A program made the position numbers and the translations under genes. Of a DNA stretch of 9,290 bases, positions 1-6,642 are shown one piece after another. How positions within the stretch are numbered: position 1 is the first letter of the stretch; the number at the start of each line of letters is the position of its first letter. The notes beneath the pieces are model-generated. The model saw nothing but the letters and a program-made list of their open reading frames with translations, was not told the origin of the DNA and did no database searches. Source of the stretch: Chloroflexota bacterium (lineage in GTDB: Bacteria > Chloroflexota > Limnocylindria > Limnocylindrales > CSP1-4); the NCBI GenBank assembly GCA_021785115.1, contig JAJYGO010000106.1:1-9290 (forward strand), read 5' to 3'.

Positions 1-796
1 GTGACCGCTGGCTCGCGATGTGCTGGGCACCGCCGATCAGCGCCAGCGCGAGGAGCATCAGGATCGGACCGCGGGATCCGGACGCGAGCGCAACGACGAT
101 GGACAGCGGGACCATCAGCGTCACGAGGACGGTCAGCACGAGTCGGCGCTGGGGGACGATCAGGGCGATGCCGACCACGGGCGCGAGCAGCGCGGCACGC
201 GCGACCTGGATCGTGTTCATGCCGAGCACCGTCAGCCGCGTGCTGGCCGACAGTTGACCCAACCCGACCAGGACCGTGACCACCCCAATGACGAAGCATG
301 CATACAGCAGCTGCCGGACCCAGCGGAGGTCCGTCCCGACCCGGATCGCTGCCGGGGTGATCGCCGCCAGGACGAGGACCCAGTAGGTGATGGCCTTGCC
401 GAGCGCGAGTGACTGGTCAGGGGCGTAGGTGGCTCCTGCCAGGACGAGCACAGCCAGGGCGACCCAGAGCGCCAACCCCAGGCGCGAGGTCCGGAACGAG
501 CGCCTCGACGCCACCAGGGCAATCGCCTGGGCGCCGTTCGCCGCTGCGAGAACCATGGTGATGTCGAATGGCAGGTACGGGTCGAGGGCGCCCTTGTAGA
601 ACGGGATCAGCAGGTATGCCGCGAGCACGATGCCCGGCGCGCGCACCATCGCCACGACCGCAACGGCTCCGCCGACCGCGATCAGCGCGACGGCCGGGCC
701 GGCGACGGCCACGGCGATCCCGGCAAGCACGGCGGTGAGGGGAACGAGGCCGACCCATCTGGAGGGCACGGGCCTCGCCGCAGCGACCAGGTTCAC
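1..796 (-). CDS. O-antigen ligase / Wzy polymerase-like membrane protein, C-terminus beyond the window
   Basis: This minus-strand frame is open from just below an in-frame TGA at 851-853 to the left edge, giving 265 residues from a GTG at 794-796. The protein is a chain of hydrophobic segments separated by short basic loops. Three landmarks of the O-antigen ligase/Wzy family are visible: APDQSLALGKAI near residues 125-136 after a membrane segment, RLTVLGMNTIQVAR at 187-200, and ASGSRGPIL at 238-246, where the SRG-hydrophobic stretch opens a transmembrane helix. Family members join or polymerise lipid-linked glycans on the outer face of the membrane. The usual length is about 400-480 residues, so the C-terminal third or more is missing here only because the window ends. 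No strong ribosome site precedes the GTG; another GTG at 767-769, behind a GAGG, is an alternative start. It is divergent from the flippase gene at 1087, which fits a polysaccharide locus. Polymerase and ligase cannot be told apart from this fragment. Confidence 0.8.
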   Translation of the reverse strand, partial: MNLVAAARPVPSRWVGLVPLTAVLAGIAVAVAGPAVALIAVGGAVAVVAMVRAPGIVLAAYLLIPFYKGALDPYLPFDITMVLAAANGAQAIALVASRRSFRTSRLGLALWVALAVLVLAGATYAPDQSLALGKAITYWVLVLAAITPAAIRVGTDLRWVRQLLYACFVIGVVTVLVGLGQLSASTRLTVLGMNTIQVARAALLAPVVGIALIVPQRRLVLTVLVTLMVPLSIVVALASGSRGPILMLLALALIGGAQHIASQRS

Positions 797-1086
797 AAGC
801 CGGGCTCGCGGTGGGGATGGGCGCCGACGGCCGGTCGATGCCGGGCTGGCTCAGTACGCGTCATCGATGGCTCCGGCACGTCGCAAGCACGTCAGGCCAC
901 GAGCGTGGCCGGATCTTCCGACCGTATCATGTCGCACACCTGTTGGATATCCGCCATGCGGACGACTCGGCGCAGCGAGGGGGATAGGGTGGGTGAGGCG
1001 GGCCCTGGGCGCGAGTCAGCCCCGGCGGCGAGCTTGCATGCACACGAACCGTCCCGACCCAGCCCGCCGGGTCGGTCGATCAGACG
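797..1086. promoter_or_regulatory. Divergent spacer between the Wzy-like and Wzx-like genes
   Basis: About 290 bases with no convincing gene, placed where promoters for both flanking genes should lie. TATCAT at 925-930 is a five-of-six match to a plus-strand -10 box, and TACGGT on the minus strand (926-921) overlaps it, so the two genes could share a bidirectional promoter core. No good -35 element is visible for either. The stretch around 910-960 is less GC-rich than its surroundings and includes the 8-bp palindrome GGATATCC (945-952). Leaders of 100 nt or more would result, so closer start sites are possible. The promoter reading is inference. Confidence 0.35.
1055..1074 (+). repeat. Inverted repeat just upstream of the flippase start
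   Basis: CGACCC (1055-1060) and GGGTCG (1069-1074) form a perfect 6-bp stem with an 8-nt loop. It ends 12 nt before the ATG at 1087, where a ribosome-binding site would be expected and none is seen. It could limit translation or bind a regulator, or be chance in GC-rich DNA. Confidence 0.3.
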
Positions 1087-2427
1087 ATGCTAGCCAGAGT
1101 TGTGGGCGTTGCGCGCTCACGCTGGCGGGGCGGCTCATTCGGGCGCAACGTGCTGACCCTGGTGATCGGGACCGGCATGTCGCAGGTGATCGTCGTCGCG
1201 ACTGCCCCAGTGCTGACCCGGCTGTACGCCCCGGCGGACTTCGGCCTGTTCTCGGTCGCAAACTCCATCATGGCCATCCTGATGTCGATCACCTGCCTCC
1301 GGCTGGAGTTCGCGGTCCCGCTGCCCCAGGACGATGTGGAAGCGGCGAATGTTCTGGGGCTGACGCTGCTCCTGGCGGCACTCCTGAGCGTCGTGTCGGT
1401 GGTCGTGCTATGGCTCGTCGGTGACAGACTCCTCATCCTGCTGGGCGGCAGTGCCCTCGGGGCCCCCATCTTGCTGATCGCCGTCGGCCAGTTCGGCGGT
1501 GGAGTCGTGTCAAGCCTGGGCAACTGGGCCGTTCGCACGAAGGACTTCGCCTCCATCGCATCGATGCGGATGTCGCAGGCGATCGCACTGGTTGTTGTCC
1601 AGACGGGACTCGGCATCGCCGGCATTGGGGCGACGGGCCTGCTCGCTGGAGCGGTCCTGAGCAGATTCGCCGGGGCCTCCCGCCTCGCCCGGAGCGCCTG
1701 GCGCACGCATGCCAGCGAGTTCCGGCAGGTCAGCCGCGCCGGCATGCGCCGCGTGGCGAGCCGCTACCGCTCAATCGCCCTGCTGTCCACTCCATCCGCG
1801 ATCCTCAACACGGTCGGCCTCCAGGCGCCGACCCTGCTGCTTGTCCTCCTGTACGGGGTGGACACGGGCGGGCTCTACGCGCTGGCGCAGCGGATTACGT
1901 CCATCCCGCTCACCCTGATCGCCTCGGCCGTCGGCCAGGTCTTCCTGGCCGAGGCTGCGCGCGATGCCCGATCCGACGCTCGGGCTGTCCGGACCCTGTT
2001 CCTCCGCACGACGGTGTCGCTCGCCCGGCTCGGCATCGCCCCGACGATCCTCCTCATGATCGCGGCGCCGCTGGTCGCAGGCCCGGTGTTCGGCGGCGCC
2101 TGGAATCAGGTCGGCCTGTACATCGCCATCCTCGCCCCGATGTACCTGATCACCTTCGTGACCACCGCCACCGGGGACGGGCTCTACGCAGTTGAGCGAA
2201 TGGACCTCCAGCTCATCCGAGAGATCGTGCGGCTGGTCTGCCTTGGTGGGTCGGTGCCGCTTGCCGCGGCACTGGGGTTCGACGCCACGGGCGCCGTGAT
2301 GATGCTCAGCGTCGGCGGGGCGGTGGCGTACCTTGGGTACGGCGTCATCATGTGGTGGGCGATCAACCGCCATGCGGCGCGGTTCGGTCGTTCGCCGGAC
2401 GCAGAACAGACGATCGCTGATGTCTGA
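1087..2427 (+). CDS. wzx: Wzx-type polysaccharide flippase (lipopolysaccharide biosynthesis protein)
   Basis: A 446-residue polytopic membrane protein of the MOP/Polysacc_synt flippase superfamily. Such proteins move undecaprenyl-diphosphate-linked repeat units from the cytoplasmic to the outer leaflet. The first helix begins near residue 21 and is followed by the family-typical TAPVLTRLYAPADFGLFSV (39-57), then RLEFAVPLPQDD (72-83), an arrangement common in Wzx-like proteins. Further hydrophobic helices run to about residue 430, giving an estimated 12 segments. Length matches the family (about 420-490). The ATG at 1087 puts 20 mostly basic residues before helix 1, as expected for the cytoplasmic N-terminus; no clear Shine-Dalgarno precedes it. 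Its last 8 bases overlap the next gene in another frame, so the two are probably one transcript with coupled translation. The glycan transported cannot be inferred. Confidence 0.88.
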   Translation: MLARVVGVARSRWRGGSFGRNVLTLVIGTGMSQVIVVATAPVLTRLYAPADFGLFSVANSIMAILMSITCLRLEFAVPLPQDDVEAANVLGLTLLLAALLSVVSVVVLWLVGDRLLILLGGSALGAPILLIAVGQFGGGVVSSLGNWAVRTKDFASIASMRMSQAIALVVVQTGLGIAGIGATGLLAGAVLSRFAGASRLARSAWRTHASEFRQVSRAGMRRVASRYRSIALLSTPSAILNTVGLQAPTLLLVLLYGVDTGGLYALAQRITSIPLTLIASAVGQVFLAEAARDARSDARAVRTLFLRTTVSLARLGIAPTILLMIAAPLVAGPVFGGAWNQVGLYIAILAPMYLITFVTTATGDGLYAVERMDLQLIREIVRLVCLGGSVPLAAALGFDATGAVMMLSVGGAVAYLGYGVIMWWAINRHAARFGRSPDAEQTIADV

Positions 2428-3763
2428 GGGGAGGCGCTCGGCGCGCCCAGCCGCGGATGCCCCCCGGCGACCTGGCGCCGTCCGCCAGGTCTGGATCGTC
2501 AACCACTATGCGTCGGGGCCGGACTCGCCGGCTGGCACGCGCCACTTCGAGCTCGCCCGGCGGCTCGTCGCAAGAGGCCACCGTGTGACCATCTTCGCCG
2601 CCAGCTTCGGGCACAACAGCGGTCAAGATCGCCGCCTCAAGGGCCACCAGCTGGCCCGGGGCGAGTGGTATCAGGGCGTTCGGTTCGTCTGGGTCCGGAC
2701 CCTGCCGTATCGGGGCAACACCTGGCGCCGAGACCTCAACATGCTCTCCTTCCTGCTCGTGTTCGTGGTGGCGCAGGCCCGGGAGCCGCGGCCGGGCTTC
2801 GTGGTCGGCTCGACAGTTGACCCGTTCGCGGCGCTGGGGGGATGGCTCGCGGCCCGCCTGCGGCGGGCCGCGTTCGCGTTCGAAATCCGCGACCTGTGGC
2901 CGCAGACCCTGGTCGACCTCGGGGCGCTCCGGATGGGTTCGCCAGGGGAGCGCCTGCTGCGGGCGATCGAGGCGTTCCTGGTCCGGCGGGCATCGACCGT
3001 GATCACCCTGCTCCCCGGCATCCGCGACTATCTCGAGGCGCAGGGCCTGCCAACGGGCCACGTCGTGTATCTCCCCAATGGCGCCGACCTCGCCGCGTAC
3101 GGCGAGGGCGCGATGACGTCTGGGGCGCCAGCAGCCGTGACAAGCGCCATGGACGAGATCGCGCGGATGCGGCGCGACGGCCGCCTCGTGGTCGGGTACC
3201 TCGGGGCGTTCGGGCGGGTCAACCGGGCGGACCTGATCGCGGAGGCCGCGGTGGAGGCGGACCGGCGCCAGCCGGGCCGCATCGGGGTGGTGCTGATCGG
3301 CCAGGGCCCCGAAGGCCGACTCGTCGAGCAGCGTGCCGCCGGTCATGCCGCTGTCAGCGTCTGCCCGCCGGTCCCGAAACCGTTCGTGCCCGCTGTGCTC
3401 CGCGCCCTTGACGCGGCCGTGGTTCACACGACGTACACGCCGGTCTACAAGTACGGCGTCAGCTTCAACAAGCTGTTCGAGTACATGGCGGCCGAGCGCC
3501 CCGTGATCTTCGCCTGTGACGCCGCCTACGACCCGGTCGCTTCAACCGGGGCGGGAGTCACGACCAAGCCCGACGATCCGGGGGCCATGGCGACGGCCTT
3601 CCTGGACGTGGCGGCACTGTCGCCGGAAGCGCGCGCCGCGATGGGCCGGGCCGGCCGCGACTTCGTCGATCGGGAGCACAACTTCGATCAGCTCGGGGCC
3701 ACCCTTGCGGACCTCGTCGAGACGGGGTCACAGGACCGGGGCTGTGCGCCCCACCGCTCCTAG
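2420..3763 (+). CDS. GT4-family glycosyltransferase (WbuB-like)
   Basis: A 447-residue cytoplasmic or membrane-associated GT-B glycosyltransferase that should add one sugar from a nucleotide-sugar donor to the lipid-linked repeat unit. The N-terminal domain starts with VWIVNHYASGPDSPAGTRH (24-42), the acceptor-side glycine loop typical of WbuB-like enzymes, and contains FEIRDLWPQTLVDLG (154-168). The second domain starts at VVGYLGAFG (257-265) and includes VLIGQGPEG (291-299). The donor-binding region is SFNKLFEYMAAERPVIF (348-364), carrying the glutamate of the usual E-x7-E region. The chosen ATG at 2420 overlaps the flippase stop (ATGTCTGA) and leaves about 22 basic, Ala/Pro-rich residues before the first strand. 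An upstream in-frame ATG at 2333 lies deep inside the flippase gene and is unlikely. WbuB transfers N-acetyl-L-fucosamine in E. coli; the sugar used here is unknown. The stop codon shares CTAG with the convergent kinase gene. Confidence 0.88.
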   Translation: MSEGRRSARPAADAPRRPGAVRQVWIVNHYASGPDSPAGTRHFELARRLVARGHRVTIFAASFGHNSGQDRRLKGHQLARGEWYQGVRFVWVRTLPYRGNTWRRDLNMLSFLLVFVVAQAREPRPGFVVGSTVDPFAALGGWLAARLRRAAFAFEIRDLWPQTLVDLGALRMGSPGERLLRAIEAFLVRRASTVITLLPGIRDYLEAQGLPTGHVVYLPNGADLAAYGEGAMTSGAPAAVTSAMDEIARMRRDGRLVVGYLGAFGRVNRADLIAEAAVEADRRQPGRIGVVLIGQGPEGRLVEQRAAGHAAVSVCPPVPKPFVPAVLRALDAAVVHTTYTPVYKYGVSFNKLFEYMAAERPVIFACDAAYDPVASTGAGVTTKPDDPGAMATAFLDVAALSPEARAAMGRAGRDFVDREHNFDQLGATLADLVETGSQDRGCAPHRS

Positions 3764-5520
3764 GATCGGCCGCGCGGCGGGGCTGGGGCCGTCATCGCCG
3801 GCGTCACATCGACGGTGCCGCGTGCGCTGCCGTGGGGAGCAGCCGGTGGCTGCGGCGACAACGCGCCAGCCGCGACAGCCTCGGGCGCCCCGAAGCCGTC
3901 TGCGGCATCCGACTGCACGTCGGCCAAGGCGTAACCTCCGTATCCGCCCCGCTCGTCGACCCGCGTGCTCGGCCCGACGCGGTTCAGCACAACGCCCAGG
4001 ACAGTAGCCCCAGCGCGCCGGAGCAGGTCGATGTTCTCCTCGACGGAGCGACGCCTGCTGCGTTCCGCGTCCACGACGAACAGGACCGCGTCCAGGAGCG
4101 AACTGAGCAGGGCGCTATCGGCGAAGGTGGCCAGCGGCGGGCCGTCGACGATCACCAGGTCGAACTCTGCCACTGCCCGCTCGATCAGGTCGCGCATCCG
4201 CTGGGATCCAAGGAGTTCGGCCGGGTTGGGCGGCAGCGCTCCGCTGGTGAGCACGACCAGGTTGGCCGACGGGGTGGCCTGCGCCAGCTCGGCGAGGTCT
4301 CGCCGGTCGCCGACCAGCGCCGACGTCAGGCCGACCTCGTTGTGGAGTCCGACCGCTGCGTGGATCCGCGGCCTCCGCAGGTCCGCGTCGATGAGCAGCA
4401 CGCGTCGGCCGGCGAGGGCGTAGACACTCGCGAGGTTGGTGGCCGTCACGGTCTTCCCCTCGCCCTCCCGGGCGCTCGTCACCAGGATGGACCGAGGCTG
4501 GCGATCCACCCCGGCGAACTCGAGGTTCGTGCGCAGCGTGCGGTACGCCTCGACGACCCTGGACCAGGGATCTGTCAGCGCGGCGAGGTACAAGGCCTCG
4601 GGCTGACTTTCATGCACCCGGATCGGGTTGATGCTCGCGAGCACGCTCGCGCCCGTGAGCCGCTCCACCTCCTCGACGCCGCCCACCGATTCGTCGAGCA
4701 GTTCCGCCAGGAGCGCGACGCCGGCCGCCAGGAGGAGGCCCAACACGGCGGCAACAAGCACATTGAGCAGCGGCTTGGGCGAGATGGCATCCGTCGGCGC
4801 GACGGCCGGCTCGATCACCGAGAGCAGGTTCGCGGAGCCGACCGACGAGAATCCGAGCAGCGTGGAGTACGTCGAGCGGAGCGTCACCAGCTGCCCCTCG
4901 AGCGTGGACAGCTCGGCCTCGTCTGCAGCCGTCCGGTTCGGCTTCCCGACCAGCTCCGTGACGCGCTGCTGGGTCGTCGTGATCTGGTCCTGCGTCGATG
5001 CGAGATCCGCGTCGATCGCGGCCTGGATATCGGCCTGACGCCCCTGGATCGAGGCGGTCTTGGAGATGAGGCGATCAGCGAGGGCGTTCGCGGTGGCGGC
5101 GGCGCGTGCCGCATCGGAGTCCTTCACCGAGATGACGAGCAGCGTGCTGCCCGACGACGTGTCCGCGGTAACCCGCCGCGAGAGGTCGTCAGGTGTTGTC
5201 GGCAGCCCCAGCTCGTCGATCACGGCCTGGAGCTGGGGCCGAGTCGTGGCGATGGCCGCGTAGGTCGTGGAGAGCTGCTGGGAGGCCAGCAGCCCCGTGT
5301 AGTCGGGGTTGGCGCTGGTGAGGGCCTGACCCACGATCAGGGTGGTCTTGGCCTCGTACGTGCGCTGCTGGAGCTGGCTTACGACAAGGGCTGCGCCAGC
5401 CGCCAGCACCGTGCAGGCGACCAGGAGCGGAAGCCACTTGCGGGTGATGGCCAGAAAGCGACGAACGTCCACGTTTGGCCCCTGCTGGTCGAGCGCCGGC
5501 GTCCGGCGCCGAGTCGCCAT
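3760..5520 (-). CDS. Polysaccharide co-polymerase with BY-kinase domain (Wzz-Wzc-like tyrosine autokinase)
   Basis: A 586-residue fusion of a Wzz chain-length domain and a bacterial tyrosine kinase, which in this family controls polymer length and export through cycles of autophosphorylation. Numbered from the ATG at 5518-5520: TM1 at about 29-48, an extracytoplasmic part with a likely coiled coil near 155-220, a Pro-containing segment IEPAVAPTDAISP (236-248), and TM2 at about 253-273. The kinase domain has EAYRTLR (324-330, the ExxRxxR oligomerisation motif), Walker A SAREGEGKT (349-357), Walker A' LLIDADLRRP (375-384) and Walker B VIVDGPP (456-462). The Tyr cluster is reduced to two residues, Y527 and Y530, followed by a tail of about 55 residues rich in Ala and Pro. 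Upstream in-frame starts are an ATG at 5539-5541 and a GTG at 5554-5556; I prefer 5520 because a possible promoter (TTGACT, then GATGAT) lies over those codons. No cognate phosphatase is seen nearby. Confidence 0.9.
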   Translation of the reverse strand: MATRRRTPALDQQGPNVDVRRFLAITRKWLPLLVACTVLAAGAALVVSQLQQRTYEAKTTLIVGQALTSANPDYTGLLASQQLSTTYAAIATTRPQLQAVIDELGLPTTPDDLSRRVTADTSSGSTLLVISVKDSDAARAAATANALADRLISKTASIQGRQADIQAAIDADLASTQDQITTTQQRVTELVGKPNRTAADEAELSTLEGQLVTLRSTYSTLLGFSSVGSANLLSVIEPAVAPTDAISPKPLLNVLVAAVLGLLLAAGVALLAELLDESVGGVEEVERLTGASVLASINPIRVHESQPEALYLAALTDPWSRVVEAYRTLRTNLEFAGVDRQPRSILVTSAREGEGKTVTATNLASVYALAGRRVLLIDADLRRPRIHAAVGLHNEVGLTSALVGDRRDLAELAQATPSANLVVLTSGALPPNPAELLGSQRMRDLIERAVAEFDLVIVDGPPLATFADSALLSSLLDAVLFVVDAERSRRRSVEENIDLLRRAGATVLGVVLNRVGPSTRVDERGGYGGYALADVQSDAADGFGAPEAVAAGALSPQPPAAPHGSARGTVDVTPAMTAPAPPRGRS

Positions 5521-5536
5521 GAGTGCGCTGGCGCCG

Positions 5537-5566
5537 ATCATCGAGGAGTTGCTCACGGCCAGTCAA
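5537..5566 (-). promoter_or_regulatory. Candidate sigma-70-type promoter for the BY-kinase gene
   Basis: Read on the minus strand, TTGACT (5566-5561) is a five-of-six match to the -35 consensus. After 18 nt comes GATGAT (5542-5537), a four-of-six -10 match. Transcription would start near 5530, about 10 nt before the ATG at 5520. This would make the two earlier in-frame start codons untranslated and the mRNA nearly leaderless. Confidence 0.4.
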
Positions 5567-5581
5567 CTGCCGGACGCAGGT

Positions 5582-5597
5582 GATCGGCTTGCCGATC
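5582..5597. repeat. Perfect 7-bp inverted repeat upstream of the kinase promoter (possible operator)
   Basis: GATCGGC and GCCGATC are separated by TT. The centre lies about 60 bp upstream of the start site inferred for the kinase gene, a usual activator-site distance. It also lies just past the 3' end of the hydrolase gene, but the two-base centre and lack of a T-run argue against a terminator. No known regulator is recognised. Confidence 0.4.
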
Positions 5598-5649
5598 TCG
5601 GCACGGGACCCGCACGCACGACCGCTTGCCGCGTGCCTTGGCCCCACCT

Positions 5650-6378
5650 TCAGCTGACTGTGTCGCCCGGCTGCCAGTGGTGGACCGTGGCCGTGCCGCC
5701 GCGGACGCGGATCGCGGCCTCGAGCTCCGCCGGCGTCCCCGCCAGGATCGGGAACGTGCCCCAGTGGATCGGCAGGACGTGCGACACGCCCAGGAGCTCA
5801 ACCGCGATCGCGGCGCCGGCCGGGTCCATCGTGTAGTGGCCGCCGATCGGCAGCATGGCGAGGTCGGGCTTGAACCGCTCCCGGATGAGCGCCATGTCGC
5901 CGAACACGTCGGTGTCGCCCGCGTGGTAGACGCGGAACCCGTTCTCCAGCTCCACGACGAAGCCGGCCGGCTCGCCCAGGTACAGCGTGCTGGCCGCGTC
6001 CATGCTCCAGTCGCCGGCGGAGTGCTCGGCCGTGGTCATCGACACGCGCAGCCCGGCCGCCTCCACCGTGCCGCCCTTGTTCATGCCGATCACCGCGTCG
6101 GACCCGCCGGGCAGGCGGCGGGCGAGCCACAGGCTCATCTCGTGGATGCACGGCCAGGCGGGGCGGAACCGCGCGCCGATCGCGACCGCGTCGCCCAGGT
6201 GGTCCGCGTGGCCGTGGGTGACCAGCAGCAGGTCGCAGCGCTCGACCGCGTCGGCCGGCCGGGGGCTCTTGGGGTTGCCCAGCCAGGGGTCGAACAGGAC
6301 GACCTTGCCGCCCGGCGTGCGCATCTCGACCGCAGCATGGCCGAGCCAGGTGAAGCTGGTGTCGCGTCCGATCGCCAT
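5650..6378 (-). CDS. UPF0173-type metal-dependent hydrolase (metallo-beta-lactamase fold)
   Basis: A 242-residue protein, the usual size of the UPF0173/YtkL-like family, with no signal peptide or membrane segment, so probably cytoplasmic. It starts with FTWLGHAAVEM (9-19), typical of this family. The metal ligands are visible: THGHADH (54-60; H55, H57, D59, H60), H119 in TTAEHS, D155 in YHAGDTD (151-157), and H205 in PIHWGTFP (203-210). GGHYTMDP (179-186) is also a family signature. A two-metal hydrolase is expected, but the physiological substrate of the family is not established. The ATG at 6376-6378 has GGAGG six nt upstream, which fixes the start although the frame stays open far beyond it. 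Divergent from the MoaD-MoaE gene across a 264-bp spacer. Confidence 0.9.
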   Translation of the reverse strand: MAIGRDTSFTWLGHAAVEMRTPGGKVVLFDPWLGNPKSPRPADAVERCDLLLVTHGHADHLGDAVAIGARFRPAWPCIHEMSLWLARRLPGGSDAVIGMNKGGTVEAAGLRVSMTTAEHSAGDWSMDAASTLYLGEPAGFVVELENGFRVYHAGDTDVFGDMALIRERFKPDLAMLPIGGHYTMDPAGAAIAVELLGVSHVLPIHWGTFPILAGTPAELEAAIRVRGGTATVHHWQPGDTVS

Positions 6379-6384
6379 TGCGCG

Positions 6385-6389
6385 CCTCC
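6385..6389 (-). promoter_or_regulatory. Ribosome-binding site of the hydrolase gene
   Basis: GGAGG on the minus strand, six nt before the ATG at 6378. It decides the start, since the same frame is open for about 890 further bases upstream. Confidence 0.75.
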
Positions 6390-6446
6390 GAAGGTTCGCT
6401 GCTCGGTGGGGTCGCCCCGCCTCCCGGGCGGCGGGCGCCCCGTCTG

Positions 6447-6461
6447 GGCGGATTATCCGCC
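6447..6461. promoter_or_regulatory. 15-bp palindrome in the hydrolase / MoaD-MoaE divergent spacer (possible operator) with embedded -10
   Basis: GGCGGAT and ATCCGCC flank a single central T, a perfect 7-bp inverted repeat. On the minus strand it contains GATAAT (6457-6452), a five-of-six -10 box for the hydrolase gene, which would give a leader of about 65 nt. A protein bound here would cover that promoter. No -35 match is visible. The regulator is unknown. Confidence 0.45.
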
Positions 6462-6548
6462 GCAATGGCCGAGGCGGTTCAGCGAGCCCCACCCGGGGCA
6501 CGAGGCGACCCGCCGGGGACGTGAAGAGGGCGCCGAGCCCCGCCCGGC

Positions 6549-6554
6549 TACACT
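6549..6554 (+). promoter_or_regulatory. Candidate -10 box for the MoaD-MoaE gene
   Basis: TACACT fits the TAnnnT pattern and would place transcription near 6561, giving a leader of about 80 nt ahead of a strong Shine-Dalgarno. No -35 is recognisable. Confidence 0.35.
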
Positions 6555-6631
6555 CGCCCGGTGCGCACGCCCCGGACCGCCGCCGGGGCGACCGCAGCGG
6601 CCGGCCCGCGTTCCGGCACCGGGCTCGTGGT

Positions 6632-6637
6632 AGGAGG
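6632..6637 (+). promoter_or_regulatory. Ribosome-binding site of the MoaD-MoaE gene
   Basis: A full AGGAGG five nt before the ATG at 6643. It is the strongest Shine-Dalgarno in the window and fixes the start. Confidence 0.8.
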
Positions 6638-6642
6638 CTCGC

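Noticed and set aside
892..957. 21-residue minus-strand ORF (begins MADIQQVCDMIRSED) in the divergent spacer
   Set aside because: Sequence looks protein-like, but it is very short, has no ribosome-binding site and no recognised family. Kept only as a note.
630..1424. Plus-strand open frame of 264 codons across the Wzy-Wzx spacer
   Set aside because: Overlaps the Wzy-like gene antisense and the flippase in another frame; Arg/Ala-rich and motif-free.
3832..5583. Plus-strand open frame of 583 codons opposite the kinase gene
   Set aside because: Its peptide is rich in Arg, Gly, Asp and Gln with no motif, while the opposite strand carries clear Walker motifs and Wzz features. Long antisense frames are expected at this G+C.
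5600..5637. GGCACG/CGTGCC inverted repeat after the hydrolase stop
   Set aside because: A 6-bp stem with a 26-nt loop and no T-run is too weak to call a terminator.
6417..6431. GC-rich stem CCGCC/GGCGG in the hydrolase leader
   Set aside because: A 5-bp all-GC stem is expected by chance here and has no T-run or other supporting feature.
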